Source: Strobilurus pachycystidiatus (taxonomy: Eukaryota; Basidiomycota; Agaricomycetes; Agaricales; Physalacriaceae). From it: a stretch of 64,000 nucleotides of DNA. Position 1 is the first letter of the stretch; each line of letters begins with the position of its first letter. Shown here in pieces: positions 12,404 to 23,479 of the stretch. The notes beneath the pieces were generated by a model. That model was not told the origin of the DNA. It was given only the letters and a program-made list of their open reading frames with translations, and made no database searches. The translations under genes and the position numbers were made by a program. The stretch covers positions 372,001 through 436,000 of the forward strand of contig JAHLMK010000019.1 in assembly GCA_019915135.1 (NCBI GenBank), given 5' to 3'.

Positions 12404-13959
12404 CTACATAAGAAGAGTAAAGAACGACGAATGCCGCGCGATGTGCCCATCAAACGAATCCTGCGGCGCTTCCGACACGAAGTCCCACATACAACTAATC
12501 CGATCCCCATCCTTCGACACTCGCAGCTGACCAATATCCGACTGGTACCACAGTTCAGTCCGGCTGCCTGTTGATCGTATCCAACTGCGACGTCGGCTTG
12601 TCCTCAAAGCCGAGCGCATCTCCGCAGCAACGTCCACAAAGCCATCATCCAGACCCGCACTAGGTCTCTCCCTAGCTATCTCCACGACCAACTCGTTCTC
12701 CGAGGGCGGCAGCAAATGCTACACCTTCGGCGGCCGCTCCGTCATCCCCGTCGAGTCAAACGCCGCCCACTTCTTGCTCTCCAGCCCATCATGCTGAAAC
12801 GGCAACACACTCAGCGCCACACTCGGGACCACGAGCTCCATCACCGAATCCTTGGCGAAGAAATGGTGGTTCCCTGACACTGCGCCCAGCATCAAGATCT
12901 AGACGCGCTCTCCAGAGAAACACTGGTCGATGGTTGAGATATGCAGCATGCCTGGCGTTTCTTCGACAAGCGTGCCCAGAATGGTGCTTGACTCTTGTTG
13001 AGGTGTCCAGGCAGCTGCGGCAACCGCATCTCCGCGACAAGTATATCAGACTTTTGGCACACCCGATGGCGCTTCTTTTCACAGCGTAAACAGCAGCTCC
13101 TTCCGCCCCCGGCCATGCGCATCAAACACAAAGTACCCGCCGCCGCTATACGGCGGCTTTGGGGGAGAGAAGGGATTGCCCTCTGTTGAGGGCGAGGCGT
13201 TAGGGTTGAGGTTCAGGTTGAAAGGCGCAGAGCCCAGGTCGGATATGAGGAGGGGGAAGAAATGATAGGCACCGCCCTCATGGGTGCTCCGAGTATGCGT
13301 GTCTTTAGGGTCGTAGGAGCCGCAAAAGGGTGTAAAGGCGACCGTGCCACCAAGCGTCACAGCGGAGAAGACACAGTTCTGAGTAGCATGCATTGTCGCC
13401 TGCGTGTGCCCACGTTGTACAATTTCGGCACATGTTCTTCTTCCCCGAAAGATGGCTTACACTCTTCTTCTCTGCCTTGTACGTCGACCGCGCACTGGAG
13501 ATGCTCATCGTGTGGCGCCGCCGGAAGCTCGGGTCGGTTGTCTGCATGTGGTCTCAGCATGAATGTAAAGGTGGATGGCGGTAAGAGACCGTAATAGTGA
13601 TGAAAACACACCTTGTCGCCAACAGATGTGATGAGCTCGACGTTCGGCCTCTTGTGAACCGACGGACCTAACGTCGAAGCTCGCAATTGGGCTGCCCTGA
13701 CTGCTCCTGTGAAGGTGGGAGGAAGCCGAGTCCCGAGGGAAAAGAGTGGTTTTGGCTGGGTGTGCAACTGGCGGCGGGAAAGGCCATGGTGGCTGCATGA
13801 GAAGATAGAGTCGATTTGGCCGTTATGAGACCCAGGGATCAGCAAATTATCAATATGGGCTGTCTCTCCCCAGAGGGAGCCCACTCCCTCAGAATTAGCG
13901 GATGATATAATTTGCGGACATGTGGAAAGTAGGAGAGAGAGAGAACCATGAAAATTCAT
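12404..13959 (-). pseudogene. Decayed gene of unrecognised family
   Basis: Read on the minus strand, this segment has exon-like blocks joined by plausible GT-AG introns (one with GTGTGT donor near 13615, one with GTAAGC donor near 13480). From about 13390 to 12404 a single frame is protein-like throughout but is broken by at least four stops: TGA at 13079-13081, TGA at 13046-13048, TAG at 12899-12901 and TAG at 12719-12721. The text between stops stays coherent (GGTVAFTPFCGSYDP, GNHHFFAKDSV, KWAAFDSTG, LLPPSENELVVE), which argues for a once-functional protein with no obvious frameshift. I do not recognise the family. The 5' end is uncertain; an ATG at 13959 lies 11 bp past the neighbouring gene's stop. 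Alternatively some stops fall in introns I failed to place. Confidence 0.5.
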
Positions 13960-13969
13960 GGACCTCCTC

Positions 13970-15120
13970 TCAATCGCTCATTGCGGCAAGGTAGCTCTGC
14001 AAATGTTACCCTATTAGACATGGCTTTTCAGTAACAAAAGAATGGACGACACTGACCTCTCGTTCATCGAGGAATTCAAGATAAGTCAGAGCAACAGCGA
14101 CCCAGAAACTGGTGTCGATGCCCACCAAGCGCTCCTCTGCCTTGGCTATCTCAATTGTGCCGATTCTTGAACCAACGCTGAAAATAGGCGTCTGATCGTG
14201 AAAGACTAGAAGCGGCGGACAAAGGCATGACCGCGACACAGGGTCTGCCGCCGCATAGGGCGGCGGTGCGGTGGTCACACGCGACAGTGTGAACGACGTC
14301 GAATGCGATGGGGCGTGGTTCTTGAGTGTCGCCAGGGCGCGAGAGAAGAACGACGTGTTCTCTTTGGCTGGCTGCGTGGAGTGCGGGGACATAACGAACT
14401 CGCATATCTGAGTAGTTGGGGGCAGGGAAGGCGGCGGGTGCAGCGTGGAATTGGATGAGCTCGGTGAGGGCGGCGTAAAGGACAACACCGGCGGCTTTAC
14501 GGGTGGAGGCGTGGGCGGATATGAGTGCAGGCTGGACGTTGATGATCGCTCCTGGAAAGTGAACGCTTCGTTGACCTCTCTGGGCGAGTCGGCGGGGATG
14601 TTGGTGCGAGTTTGTATAGACAGCGCGGCGTCGGCGTGGTGTGGCGACCCCGGCGGGACTGGCTTGAATGGAATGAACACGCCTGGAGGAAACAGACGCG
14701 ATCGAATACGGATATACCACCCGCGCTTCGGACGGTGGATCGTCCAACATATCGTCTGTGTTGCATTGTGCTGTAGGACGCCCCGTCAGCGGCGGGCAGA
14801 CGGCGGGAGTAAGGCGGAACACGCACTACCAAATGCTCCACGATCTCGTCGTCGCCCAGATATCGTTCCTGTGCGCAAGAATACGTCCGTCAGCACCGTC
14901 CATACAGCCAGCGCCGATGCCGACGCACCTTGTACCAGATGACATGCTGCGATTTTTCCTCATACACGTTGATTCGGGCGTCTTCCTCGATGACATCCGA
15001 GCTGGTCGTCGTCAGCCATCATGCGCTCGAACCGCGGACGCAGTCGCACCTTTTGACATGGAACCGAAGCACGTTGAGTGAGCAGTCGGTGGGAAGCGCC
15101 GTCGTCGTCACTGTGGCCAT
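13970..15120 (-). CDS. Conserved-looking fungal protein of unknown function
   Basis: Five exons on the minus strand give one continuous frame from an ATG at 15120 to a TGA at 13970-13972. All four introns have GT-AG ends and keep phase: donors near 15049, 14932, 14825 and 14058. The protein is about 300 residues. An N-terminal compact region (VIWYKERYLGDDE, WYIRIRSRLFPPGVFIP) is followed by a Pro/Ser-rich low-complexity stretch and a C-terminal block (DTSFWVAVALTYLEFL ending SYLAAMSD). There is no signal peptide or clear membrane span. The split between two well-ordered ends and a variable middle suggests a real, maintained protein, but I do not know a function. The gene reads intact, unlike its downstream neighbour. 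Confidence 0.7.
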
Positions 15121-15555
15121 GTCAGAGCTGGCTGCTGGTTGCAACGCCGTCGTCGTGGGCGCTGATGAAAACACATTGCATTAGTTATGACATTGACGGC
15201 GATGTCCGGCATCTGCCGGTCTAGGCTCGAGGCCCGACTCGCGAGTAACCAACCACTTGTCAATGTTGTCTTCTCCGAGTCCTCAGAGTTGCTTCGCTCG
15301 TCACACACTGGCATGAGCTCCAACTGCTTTCTTGGACCAACCGCTCTCTTTATGTGACCATCTTTCTTTCTCTCGAACGCTCAAGTCCGCCTCATGGAGC
15401 TCTGCCTAGGACTGCATTCGTTGAAGCCTTTCAATTGAGGTAAGAGTGCCGTGTCTATTTTACAGAACTGACTATATCGCTAAACCATTTACATATCAAA
15501 TAACAAAATGTAACTCTAGACGTCGGGAATCACGACGTCAAGATTCCTCCACTGA
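15121..15555. other. Intergenic region
   Basis: Promoter side of the minus-strand gene that starts at 15120, and the 3' side of the Cys/His-rich gene that ends at 15556. No further gene recognised. Confidence 0.4.
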
Positions 15556-16266
15556 CTAGCAGTGACTACCAATAGCCTTGTTTCCCGACACATAGTGGCT
15601 ATAGCGGGAATCCATCGGTTTGGTCTTCTCGACGTGGTGTTCGCCAGGTGCTATCGGATCGTTTAACGCCACTATCTTCTGTCTTGAGAATAAACCACGC
15701 ACTTCCTCCAGTTTTTCAAAATCACGGAAGCCGTTACCACACTTGGGGCAATTCGGGTGTCCATCCGTCTCCCTATAGTGATTTTCAAGCTCTTCGAGAA
15801 ACTTGTAGTGGTGGTATTTTTTGAGCCCGGAGTGGTTGCACCTCACCAGGGGGTCTTGAGACGGATCACAGCACTTTTTTGGTGGGCAGATTGGGCAGCA
15901 GTATAATCTAGCCGTATTCGATTGGCGGCAGGAGCCTATGATCCTGTCTTCTGGCTTCAGATGCGATTCCTCGGGGGTGTCGGGAGGACGCTGACGGTCC
16001 TTACGAATCGGCACGCCACAGACAGTTTGATCCTCTCCACAAGCGGGTGGCAGATAGGCCCCAAGTCGCAGTTCAAGGGCGTGTTTACGCGCCAGGATGA
16101 TGTTCCAGAGGCGGTTTGATGTCATTGTGTGGCGAGTCAACTTGAAGCGAACACGGAGAGGGAGGGTTTGATCCTCTCCACAAGCTGGTGGCAGATAGGC
16201 CCCAAGTCGCAGTTCCAGAGCGTGTTTACGTGCCAGGACGATGTTCCACAGGCGGTTTGGGGTCAT
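15556..16266 (-). CDS. Cys/His-rich putative zinc-binding protein, local family member 1
   Basis: Open frame on the minus strand; the first ATG is at 16266. The N-terminus holds two near-identical 47-residue blocks (RLWNI...ARKHALELRLGAYLPP) from a 141 bp tandem duplication. A GVPIRKD motif follows, then the family core: YCCPIC, CCD, CNHS, and HYR-x4-H-x2-CPKCG-x-GFRD near 15720-15780, which could bind zinc in C2H2 or C4-like fashion. A GTGCGT...GATAG intron of 52 bp near 15649-15700 may remove part of the tail and change the last residues, as an intron does at the same place in the gene at 23480. The core matches genes at 23480 and 25136. No known family was recognised; a DNA- or RNA-binding role is only a guess. 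Confidence 0.55.
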   Translation of the reverse strand: MTPNRLWNIVLARKHALELRLGAYLPPACGEDQTLPLRVRFKLTRHTMTSNRLWNIILARKHALELRLGAYLPPACGEDQTVCGVPIRKDRQRPPDTPEESHLKPEDRIIGSCRQSNTARLYCCPICPPKKCCDPSQDPLVRCNHSGLKKYHHYKFLEELENHYRETDGHPNCPKCGNGFRDFEKLEEVRGLFSRQKIVALNDPIAPGEHHVEKTKPMDSRYSHYVSGNKAIGSHC

Positions 16267-16307
16267 TGTGTGGCGAGTAGGTTGACTTGAGGCGAGCACG
16301 AAGAGGA
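16026..16307. repeat. 141 bp tandem duplication
   Basis: Two direct copies begin TTTGATCCTCTCCACAAGC at 16026 and at 16167. The period of 141 bp equals 47 codons, so the coding frame of the minus-strand gene at 15556 stays open across the copies. They differ at roughly one base in ten. Confidence 0.9.
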
Positions 16308-17080
16308 AGGTTATCGTCTTTCCTTTGCGCTGACCTCATTGAGTCCAGTGATTATATATCCCTACGAGCGAGCAGGGTCATTACCCGAAAACAAGGTTGC
16401 ACAGCCCTCTGGCCAAGGTACAGTACGCCTTGCACTGCCATCAAGTTCGGCGAACACCTACGCAAAGATGAAGACCAACTTGCAGTAAATCGTCCTCCTC
16501 ACCTCATCACATTCCCTGCACAATCGTTCACGTAAACGCCACAAAGAAAGACCGCTCTTCGACTTGAATCGATTGGGACCGTGAACCGCTTCACTCTCAA
16601 CATTCCTCACGACCTTCGACCTTCCGAACGCAGCCGGCTTCCTTGCCTCTGGGATTCGAACGAACCATCCAACCTTCGGTTCTTCAGTCGAAGGTGGGAC
16701 TTGTGTTTGCAGCTGAGCCACCATCATGGGACTCCGCCGGAGCCTGGAGGTAGAAAGATCGGCTACAAGGTCAGCTGAGAGTCAGGAAGGACGGGCGAGC
16801 CTCATGGGGAGGCTCGTAGGGAAAGTGGATATTGGCATCTGCCTGAATTCATGAGGTGGGTTGACTCGGAGTCGGGGAAGGTCCCTCCCTCTGTTGATGG
16901 AGAAGGTAGTGGTCGATGACTCGGTGTAGATGATTCAGAGCCACACTGGTGGCAGCCAGGTGGCTGAGCTTGAGCTCCAGCAACTGGAGAATTGTAGTAA
17001 ATCCACGTCTCAAAGGCCCTCCCAGCCCAGGGCTGTCATAGTCATTTACTCATACTTAAACATTGGGCAGTGTTTCGGCA
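16308..17080. other. Intergenic region upstream of tRNA-Glu
   Basis: Promoter side of the minus-strand Cys/His gene. Only short frames, no recognisable gene or repeat. Confidence 0.4.
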
Positions 17081-17151
17081 TCGGATATGGTGTAACGGCT
17101 AACATTGCCGCCTCTCACGCGGCAGCTCGGGGTTCGATTCCCCGTATCCGA
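17081..17151 (+). tRNA. tRNA-Glu(CTC): tRNA-Glu (anticodon CTC)
   Basis: A 71 nt cloverleaf. The acceptor stem TCGGATA pairs fully with TATCCGA. The anticodon stem GCCGC/GCGGC encloses the loop CTCTCAC, which reads CTC at the anticodon. The T arm is CGGGG-TTCGATT-CCCCG. No intron. A run of five T about 20 bp downstream can end Pol III transcription. The copy at 55819 is identical. Confidence 0.96.
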
Positions 17152-17380
17152 ACTTATTGACTTGCAAGAATTTTTGTGCGAACTTGCGGAGAGACTATAA
17201 TAGCAAATTTTTGCATCTACCATCAGTACGACCTATCTAACGAGCTCGATAATTGGAGATCGTACGCTGTATAGCTGAAGCCTGGATCTGATAATGGACT
17301 ACCTGTACGCGGCTGTGTTTGCATGATCGGACCGGGACGGACTTTCCGGACCTCGAAAAACCTAACCATTGACCACAACG

Positions 17381-18703
17381 ATGCTCAGCGGAATAGCGAG
17401 GCGCGCTGCTAGCAGAACAGCAAGACACTGTATCGGAAGGGGCAGAACGGCACCCTCATGCGCAGTAACGGCATCCCGAGCGACCGGCACCAGAAGGGTG
17501 TTCTCGACGACGTGTATGCGCCAACAATACGAGGCCATCGAAGGTGAATCTGCTACTTCACTTCTGGACGAGGAATGGGACGATGTACCTCAGGAAGAGC
17601 CGAACAAGGTGCGCACTTCCCTCCTTTCCAGCCAAATCATCCAAAAGAAATCATTGTAGGTACTACATGTCCAAGGCGTCCCCGTCTGGATGTCAGTGGA
17701 GGAAATCATACAGAGTGAGGGCTTAAAGGAGCTCTCAGGAATCACCGGCGGACGAAAGGCGCTACGCGACACCGTGCACAATCCAACTAAACGCAAACAC
17801 ACGTACATCTTCGTCGAATTCGACTCGGTCGAACACGCACGCGCCGCCATGCGACACCGCACGACTGCAAGGCTACGCGACGCGGCAACGGGCGTGTGGC
17901 ATAAACTTAGACTCACGTACGCGAAGCCACAAATCCGATCCGTTGTCCCTCCAGTGACGGATGGCGCTGCTGCAAAGGACCCGGGCACGCTATGGATTGG
18001 CAGCATCCCTTATATTCCTCTCTCACACGTGAAGACTCTACACATGGCGCTCAACACGTGGGCGAAGCAGTCGGGCAGCGTGCGGGAGGTGCGCATCAAA
18101 CCTTCTGTGGACAAGGCGCGCAAAGGATTTGCTCATATCGAATGGGCGGACAGCGCCCAAGGCGCCCAGGATGCCTGGGCCGCCATACGCGCGAACCGGG
18201 GTCTGTTACTCTCACTGACATGGGGCGCGGAGCTGGCGATGCATGTAGAGTCCAGCAAAATTTCTATAGGCATTCCCACTCCCGATCCCCGCGTCGAGAA
18301 CGATCCCGCCAATACTTCTCCTTCAAGCTCACCCGATGTCACCCTCTCCAGACCCACGAAATACTCGCTTCACGTCGACATGAGCGCTCCGTCACGCCCT
18401 GCCCCTTCCGCGCCACTGCCCAATCGCCGGTTACTCTTCAAGAATTGGTGGCTTGGCGATGCCTTACTTGGCAGTGTTCTCCAGGACGAGGTTGGATCGA
18501 TCAGGCTCAGAATACGCGCGTTGCCAGAACCTGGGACGGGTACACTTGAGCTGGCCACCACCGAAGAAGCAAAGCGGATTATGGACTGGTATGAGGGCAG
18601 GTTGGAGAGGGTGCTCGACGGGAAGATTGCGCTCAGGGATTTGGAGTTGACGTTCAGTGTCAGGCCTCTCTTGGATAAACCCGCATACCGATCCTGGGCT
18701 TAG
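17381..18703 (+). CDS. RRM-type RNA-binding protein with mitochondrial-like presequence
   Basis: Exon 1 (17381-17608) and exon 2 (17660-18703) join in phase 0 over a 51 bp intron. The protein is about 420 residues. The first 45 residues are rich in Arg, Ser, Thr and Ala and lack acids (MLSGIARRAASRTARH), as mitochondrial targeting peptides are. A first weak RRM-like fold lies around VLHVQGVPVW...TYIFVEFDS; a second around LWIGSIPY...RKGFAHIEW shows RNP2- and RNP1-like strands. The family binds RNA; an organellar RNA processing or translation role is an inference from the presequence. The ATG at 17381 is the only one that gives the targeting peptide. Confidence 0.7.
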
Positions 18704-20734
18704 ACACTGGCTTGCGCGTGAAGACGAGCAGAATCAGGACGGTCGGCACGTTGTCTTTCTATCCCTCACATACCCTAGAATTAACGTTACTATCTAGGCC
18801 GTCATTTCATAGCGTTGCCTGTATCGGCACCCTGAAAAGTCACGGATTCCGCAAGCTTGTCTGAAGTATGTATTACTGCTTTTCTTCGCATTCTGTACCA
18901 TCAACAATATCCAAGTACTTTCCATGGCATGTTCCCGTCATCACCTAAGCGCTCGCCGACGCAGTCTACAAGCTCGTGAACGCTCCTGCAAAGTTCCAAT
19001 TCGGCATGGACTTGGCCTGTCCAGGCTCAATTGATTGCGGATCTGGAGCATGGGAGAAGTTTTGACAAGTAGTCGCTCGGGGTCGAATAGACTACCATAG
19101 AGGCACTACTCCCGTGTCCGGCCTAGGAACAGTCTCTGAGGCACTTTCTCCGGGAATCATCTGGTCAGAGAAGCAGCGCGATGCGGTATCCTTTTGGCGA
19201 ACCGCACATGTTATGTCGCTGTTACTGGGTACCCAGCGGGCTGTAAATTTCGGTACCGGGTAGGATTACCGCTTCGCGTTCTCGACGCGTAGTTCTATAC
19301 TCGAACTCAATCAAAGGGCGTTGCCGATGAAAACTCTGCAGCGGATTGTCGTTGATTTACGCAGCGACCGCAAATCACTCTGGACGCCGACTTCTCTGGA
19401 CGCAAAGCGCGCTCTGCTGTCATCGAGAACCGCAAGCCATGGGTGTATTACGACTCGGGGTTCATTGCGCCACTACAAGGATGATTGATTTTCTCTTCCC
19501 TTGCGATTCATTGCGGCGATCCAATCACCGCTGGCAACATCTCACGTATATGAAGGCGTCGAAAAGAAGGGAGACGATGGCTCAACTGTTCATGATTGGC
19601 TCACTATAGGATGAAGTGGAAGGTACCGGTCCGTTTCTCCTTGTTGTCAATCGTCCCATATTTCCTCTCAGATGCAACGACTTTTCCAGTTCTGCTCAAC
19701 CACTTCGTCTTGGCTATGCTTTATGGAGTGTTAGTATTTATGATATGAGGTACGCTCTGCCTTCCTATTCCTTAGGCGTCCTTGATGATTCTTGAAGGGA
19801 TCCGCCCCTTCAAGGAACTGCGAAAGGACCATGTATGACCTACCCTTTGTGCTGGCAGGGATGAATACGCCTCCAAGTCGCGATCTTCAATAATTATGCT
19901 GTGAGTCGATTTTGCTGCAGTCGAACAGCTCGTGATCGTGCTAATGCGATGATTTCAGCAGGACGTCGATGCTCCCTTTCGAGGTCCAATATTGCCTTCG
20001 GAAACGTTTAGCTCTGTCCACTACCCAAGCCTGGGTTGTATTTGTATCGAGTCAGTGATGTTTCACTTTGACGCTGCGTAGCTTGGATTGATCATGAAGT
20101 GCGCTACTAAGTTCGTAGCTTGTGCGCTAGGAACATGTACGAACCGTCTCGGACCTCGGTCGTGGGCGGGTATGAATACGCCTCCTACATAACACTTTGC
20201 TATACGTTATTTAAGCAGTGTATTGAATATTTACTTATATGGACAGTGTAGTAATATGGACCTGATGCACGGCGACTGAGACGCGTCTATGCTCCCAACT
20301 TGACGTAAAGCGGTGACAAATGAGTGTGCGCGTTCGTGATAGCACTATGGATGAAATACGAATATTGGGCATCGACACCTTCGCAGTGGAGATCCCGCGT
20401 CCGAGTCAGCTTCGGCTAGTGCCGCTACCGTTGGACGACATCCAGATTGTCACTGATGTCCAGGGCACCGTCGCTACGTATTGCTGCTCATGAACGATGT
20501 TCACGACATAGCGGGAGGCAAAAAGGCATGACACTCTCGAGAGCCACCTCATAGCAGTGCTGTGCAGGACCGAACGAGATTGAGCAAATTGGGATCATGG
20601 TGTCAATGGCCGTTCTCCCGGACGAATCCGAAGACTGCCTTTCATGCCGTCTGTGAAAAAAGAGCATCCATTGATTGATCTGATGACAACCTGTCTTGCG
20701 TGGCGTGTATGATGTCTAGCGGTCCATGTGTACA
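18704..20734. other. Gene-poor interval
   Basis: Two kilobases with frequent stops in all frames and no recognisable gene. A short string, ATGAATACGCCTCC, occurs at about 19861 and again near 20171, but no larger repeat around it was found. Confidence 0.4.
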
Positions 20735-22438
20735 TCTAAGAATGAAAGGAGACGCCCTAAACTTAAGTTTTGCCGGTGATCACCGGGATGAGCATGAGCC
20801 ATCGCTCGTCTTATGTCCTGCTCTCACGAAATGACACATCTACGAGACTGACGTGACCTCGAGCTACAACTTGAGTATGTAGACTTATCTTGTCGCTCGA
20901 GTGAAACTCAAGTTGTGAGATAGCGACTTACAGCTCGACTTCAGTCAATCAAATGAATTTAATGTAGGTGGAGAAGGTTACGAGGTACGATAAGGCGACG
21001 GTAGTACAGATGCAGTGGCATTGCCCTGCCTACTACAGTACAGACTGTCTACACTGAGATATTGGGATCTAATCAGTAGGATAGGATAGATACGCGGTCG
21101 GTCCCTACAGGAACACCGGCGAGACATAATACATCAATACATACCAAGATTCATGAACACGACGTACCACAGACACTCGTACATTGTCGGCTGAATACAG
21201 GAATGCCGGGCGCTGCCAGAGTATCGTCCACGGGGTCGTACCAGCCGCTGGCGTTTAGCGACGGCGCCGGGTCCGCGCAGTCCTTGTCGTCGTGAGAGGT
21301 TGAAATTTCTCAGAGTGCTACGTTGCCTTGGTCCGTGTCTGCGGCGTGCGTGCTCAGTTGTGTGCTCCCGTCCTATGTGCCGGATGAGTGCAATACGTGA
21401 GCACCTTGGCTGGTGTTGTGTTTCTGTGTTCGGCTTCCAGGGGGGTCAGGCTGTCCAGTGACTCCAGTCCATGGGTAAATTAACGAGGGGAAAGAACAAA
21501 AGGCGGACTTTGAAAGTCGGCCAAACACGGTCTCGTGCCTGATGCACTTTGCACATTGTCATCAGTGCGGCATGGGCAAGTTGCCGTGGTTGAGAGCTGA
21601 CTAACCATTTGTTCTTTTCCATCAACCACCACCACGGCGGCGACGACGACGACTACAGCTTGACACCGTGCCCCACGGGACTACAGCTCATCACCGACGA
21701 CGCCATTACCGACGACCTTCCTGGTACTGTCACCGGCGCCGGCGTCACCAGCCCAAGTCTGGTCCGTGTCGGGAACACGACGAAGGATGGCTAGCGCGAC
21801 GCTGGGATAGCTTGGCTTTGTGTGTGTGTGTGAGTGTGATTTCTGCAGTTCTTTACATGCTACCATTGACTCGGACGACAGCTACACCGTGCGCAAAATC
21901 AACGTCTCCCCTCCTCCCCAAATTCTACCAATTTGGACCAGGGCTATGGTGCTAGGTCTGGGCCATATCCATGGAAGTTTCCCGGACCACCTAGTGGCGC
22001 GAATTGAGTCCGAGTGCCGTACTTGAGTTTAGCTTGAATGCCGAACTCGAGACTTGCTCGGTTCTCAACCAGGGGCAACTTGAGTTCAGCTCGAGTCTTA
22101 GCTTGAGTTCAGCTCAAGTTGTACACTTAGGTTGAGTATGACACTTGAGCTTAAGCTCAATGCCAGTGAGACTTGAACTTGAGTTTTGGCTTGAGTTGCC
22201 GACTTGGGTTTCGCGGAATCTTGACTCGACTCTCACTATTCAGCCTCGCACGAGTTTGGCTTGGGTTTCTATCTTCACTTAAGCCTATCATAAGTAGGAT
22301 AGTATCATTCACAATATATGAGTCCTTTCATTGACCAAAACACGAGCACGATTGAAACATAAGATGAGCAATGGCTCATGCTCATCCCGGTGATCACCGG
22401 AGTATCTTAAGCCTAGAGTGTCATCTTTTTGTCTAAGA
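20735..22438. mobile_element. Non-autonomous DNA transposon-like element with inverted ends
   Basis: Left end (20735 to about 20816) and right end (about 22358-22438) are inverted copies. They align without gaps over roughly 80 bp, nearly identical over the inner 45 bp and about two thirds identical in the outer 42 bp. Both arms carry the palindrome CCGGTGATCACCGG (20773-20786 and 22387-22400). Inside each arm are degenerate TTGAGTT/AACTCAA motifs, few on the left (20850-20950) and many on the right (22020-22270). No transposase frame is seen in the 1.7 kb. I found no clear target-site duplication, so the superfamily is open. Confidence 0.65.
22019..22270. repeat. Field of degenerate CTTGAGTT repeats
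   Basis: About 250 bp in which variants of CTTGAGTT and AGCTCAAG recur every 10-25 bp in both orientations. Such arrays inside the ends of DNA transposons can be transposase-binding sites; here that is inference from position next to the right inverted arm. Confidence 0.6.
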
Positions 22439-23479
22439 GTCTCCGAGTATCTTTGGACCCATACTATACAGCCATCCGCATTTCATCTGAGACTCCATTA
22501 CAGATGATGGTACCGTATCGTCACTACGATTCAACATGAATAACATCATGCGATATACTTGAGTCATTTGGCAGCGGTGGGTCACAACACTACCCAGGTC
22601 GCCTTCGCGCATCAATGGAAGGAGCTGTCAGTGTACTGAGATTCCAACGTGTACGAGTCATATTCCTACGCCTCAGACGGTCGTCTTTCCTTTCTACCAC
22701 GACAAGCCACGACGCCGACGAATGTCTCGAGGTCCAGAGTAGCGGCTACTCACATAATGAATACAACTGCTGTCAAATATGGGACGATCCCTCCTGCTTC
22801 GGCGAGTCAACGCGTCGAACACGACGCATCTTCCTTGGATTTCAATTTAACGAGCTGTCTTCTCCGATCCCGGCCTAGGAGGGTGAGATGGACCAACTGT
22901 ATTGCTCTTATGATGGATCTTCGTGAATATGGTCCATATATGTCCACCTCTCTGATTCTAATAGTGTCGCTGGCGTCTAGAAGCTGATATCGGCCACGAT
23001 CTTACAGCTTCGCGTCACTACTACACCTCAACCTCGCGGCCTACATGTCACCTATTCTGCGATGTATGTGGCCTCGGGTTGAATTTGTGGCTTGAGGCTT
23101 TGTCGAAGCTGTACAGCTACTGATGCTGGCAGTATAAAGCCTGAGGTCGATTGGCTTCTACGACCAAGCTCTTGAACAATTCGACCATGCAGCCTTCTAA
23201 CTCCTCGAGGAACCCTAACTCTGTGAGCTCTTTGACTCTCAAGCTTTTGTCTCTCATCATGAGCTGGTAGGGAAGACACAGAAGCAACAGAGGGCGCGGG
23301 TAGGCCATTCTCTTCTCTTCGACATTCCTCATGTCTCTCGTTGACTTGTTCTAACAGGCAGAGTCAACAAACGTATCATTCTCGCCCAAGGGTCAATCAG
23401 TACCAAGACGCCATGCAGGTTGGCTGCTACCCTACAATGTCTTCCCGAGTGACTCATCATCTTCCCCTCTTAGTTGCAT
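22439..23479. other. Intergenic region
   Basis: Right flank of the inverted-repeat element and promoter side of the Cys/His gene at 23480. No gene recognised. Confidence 0.35.

Noticed and set aside
19858..20185. Repeated ATGAATACGCCTCC string
   Set aside because: Only 14 bases shared with no extension on either side, so chance or a trivial motif.
21818..21838. Short GT-rich run as a possible functional microsatellite
   Set aside because: Only about ten TG units, interrupted, with nothing linking it to regulation.
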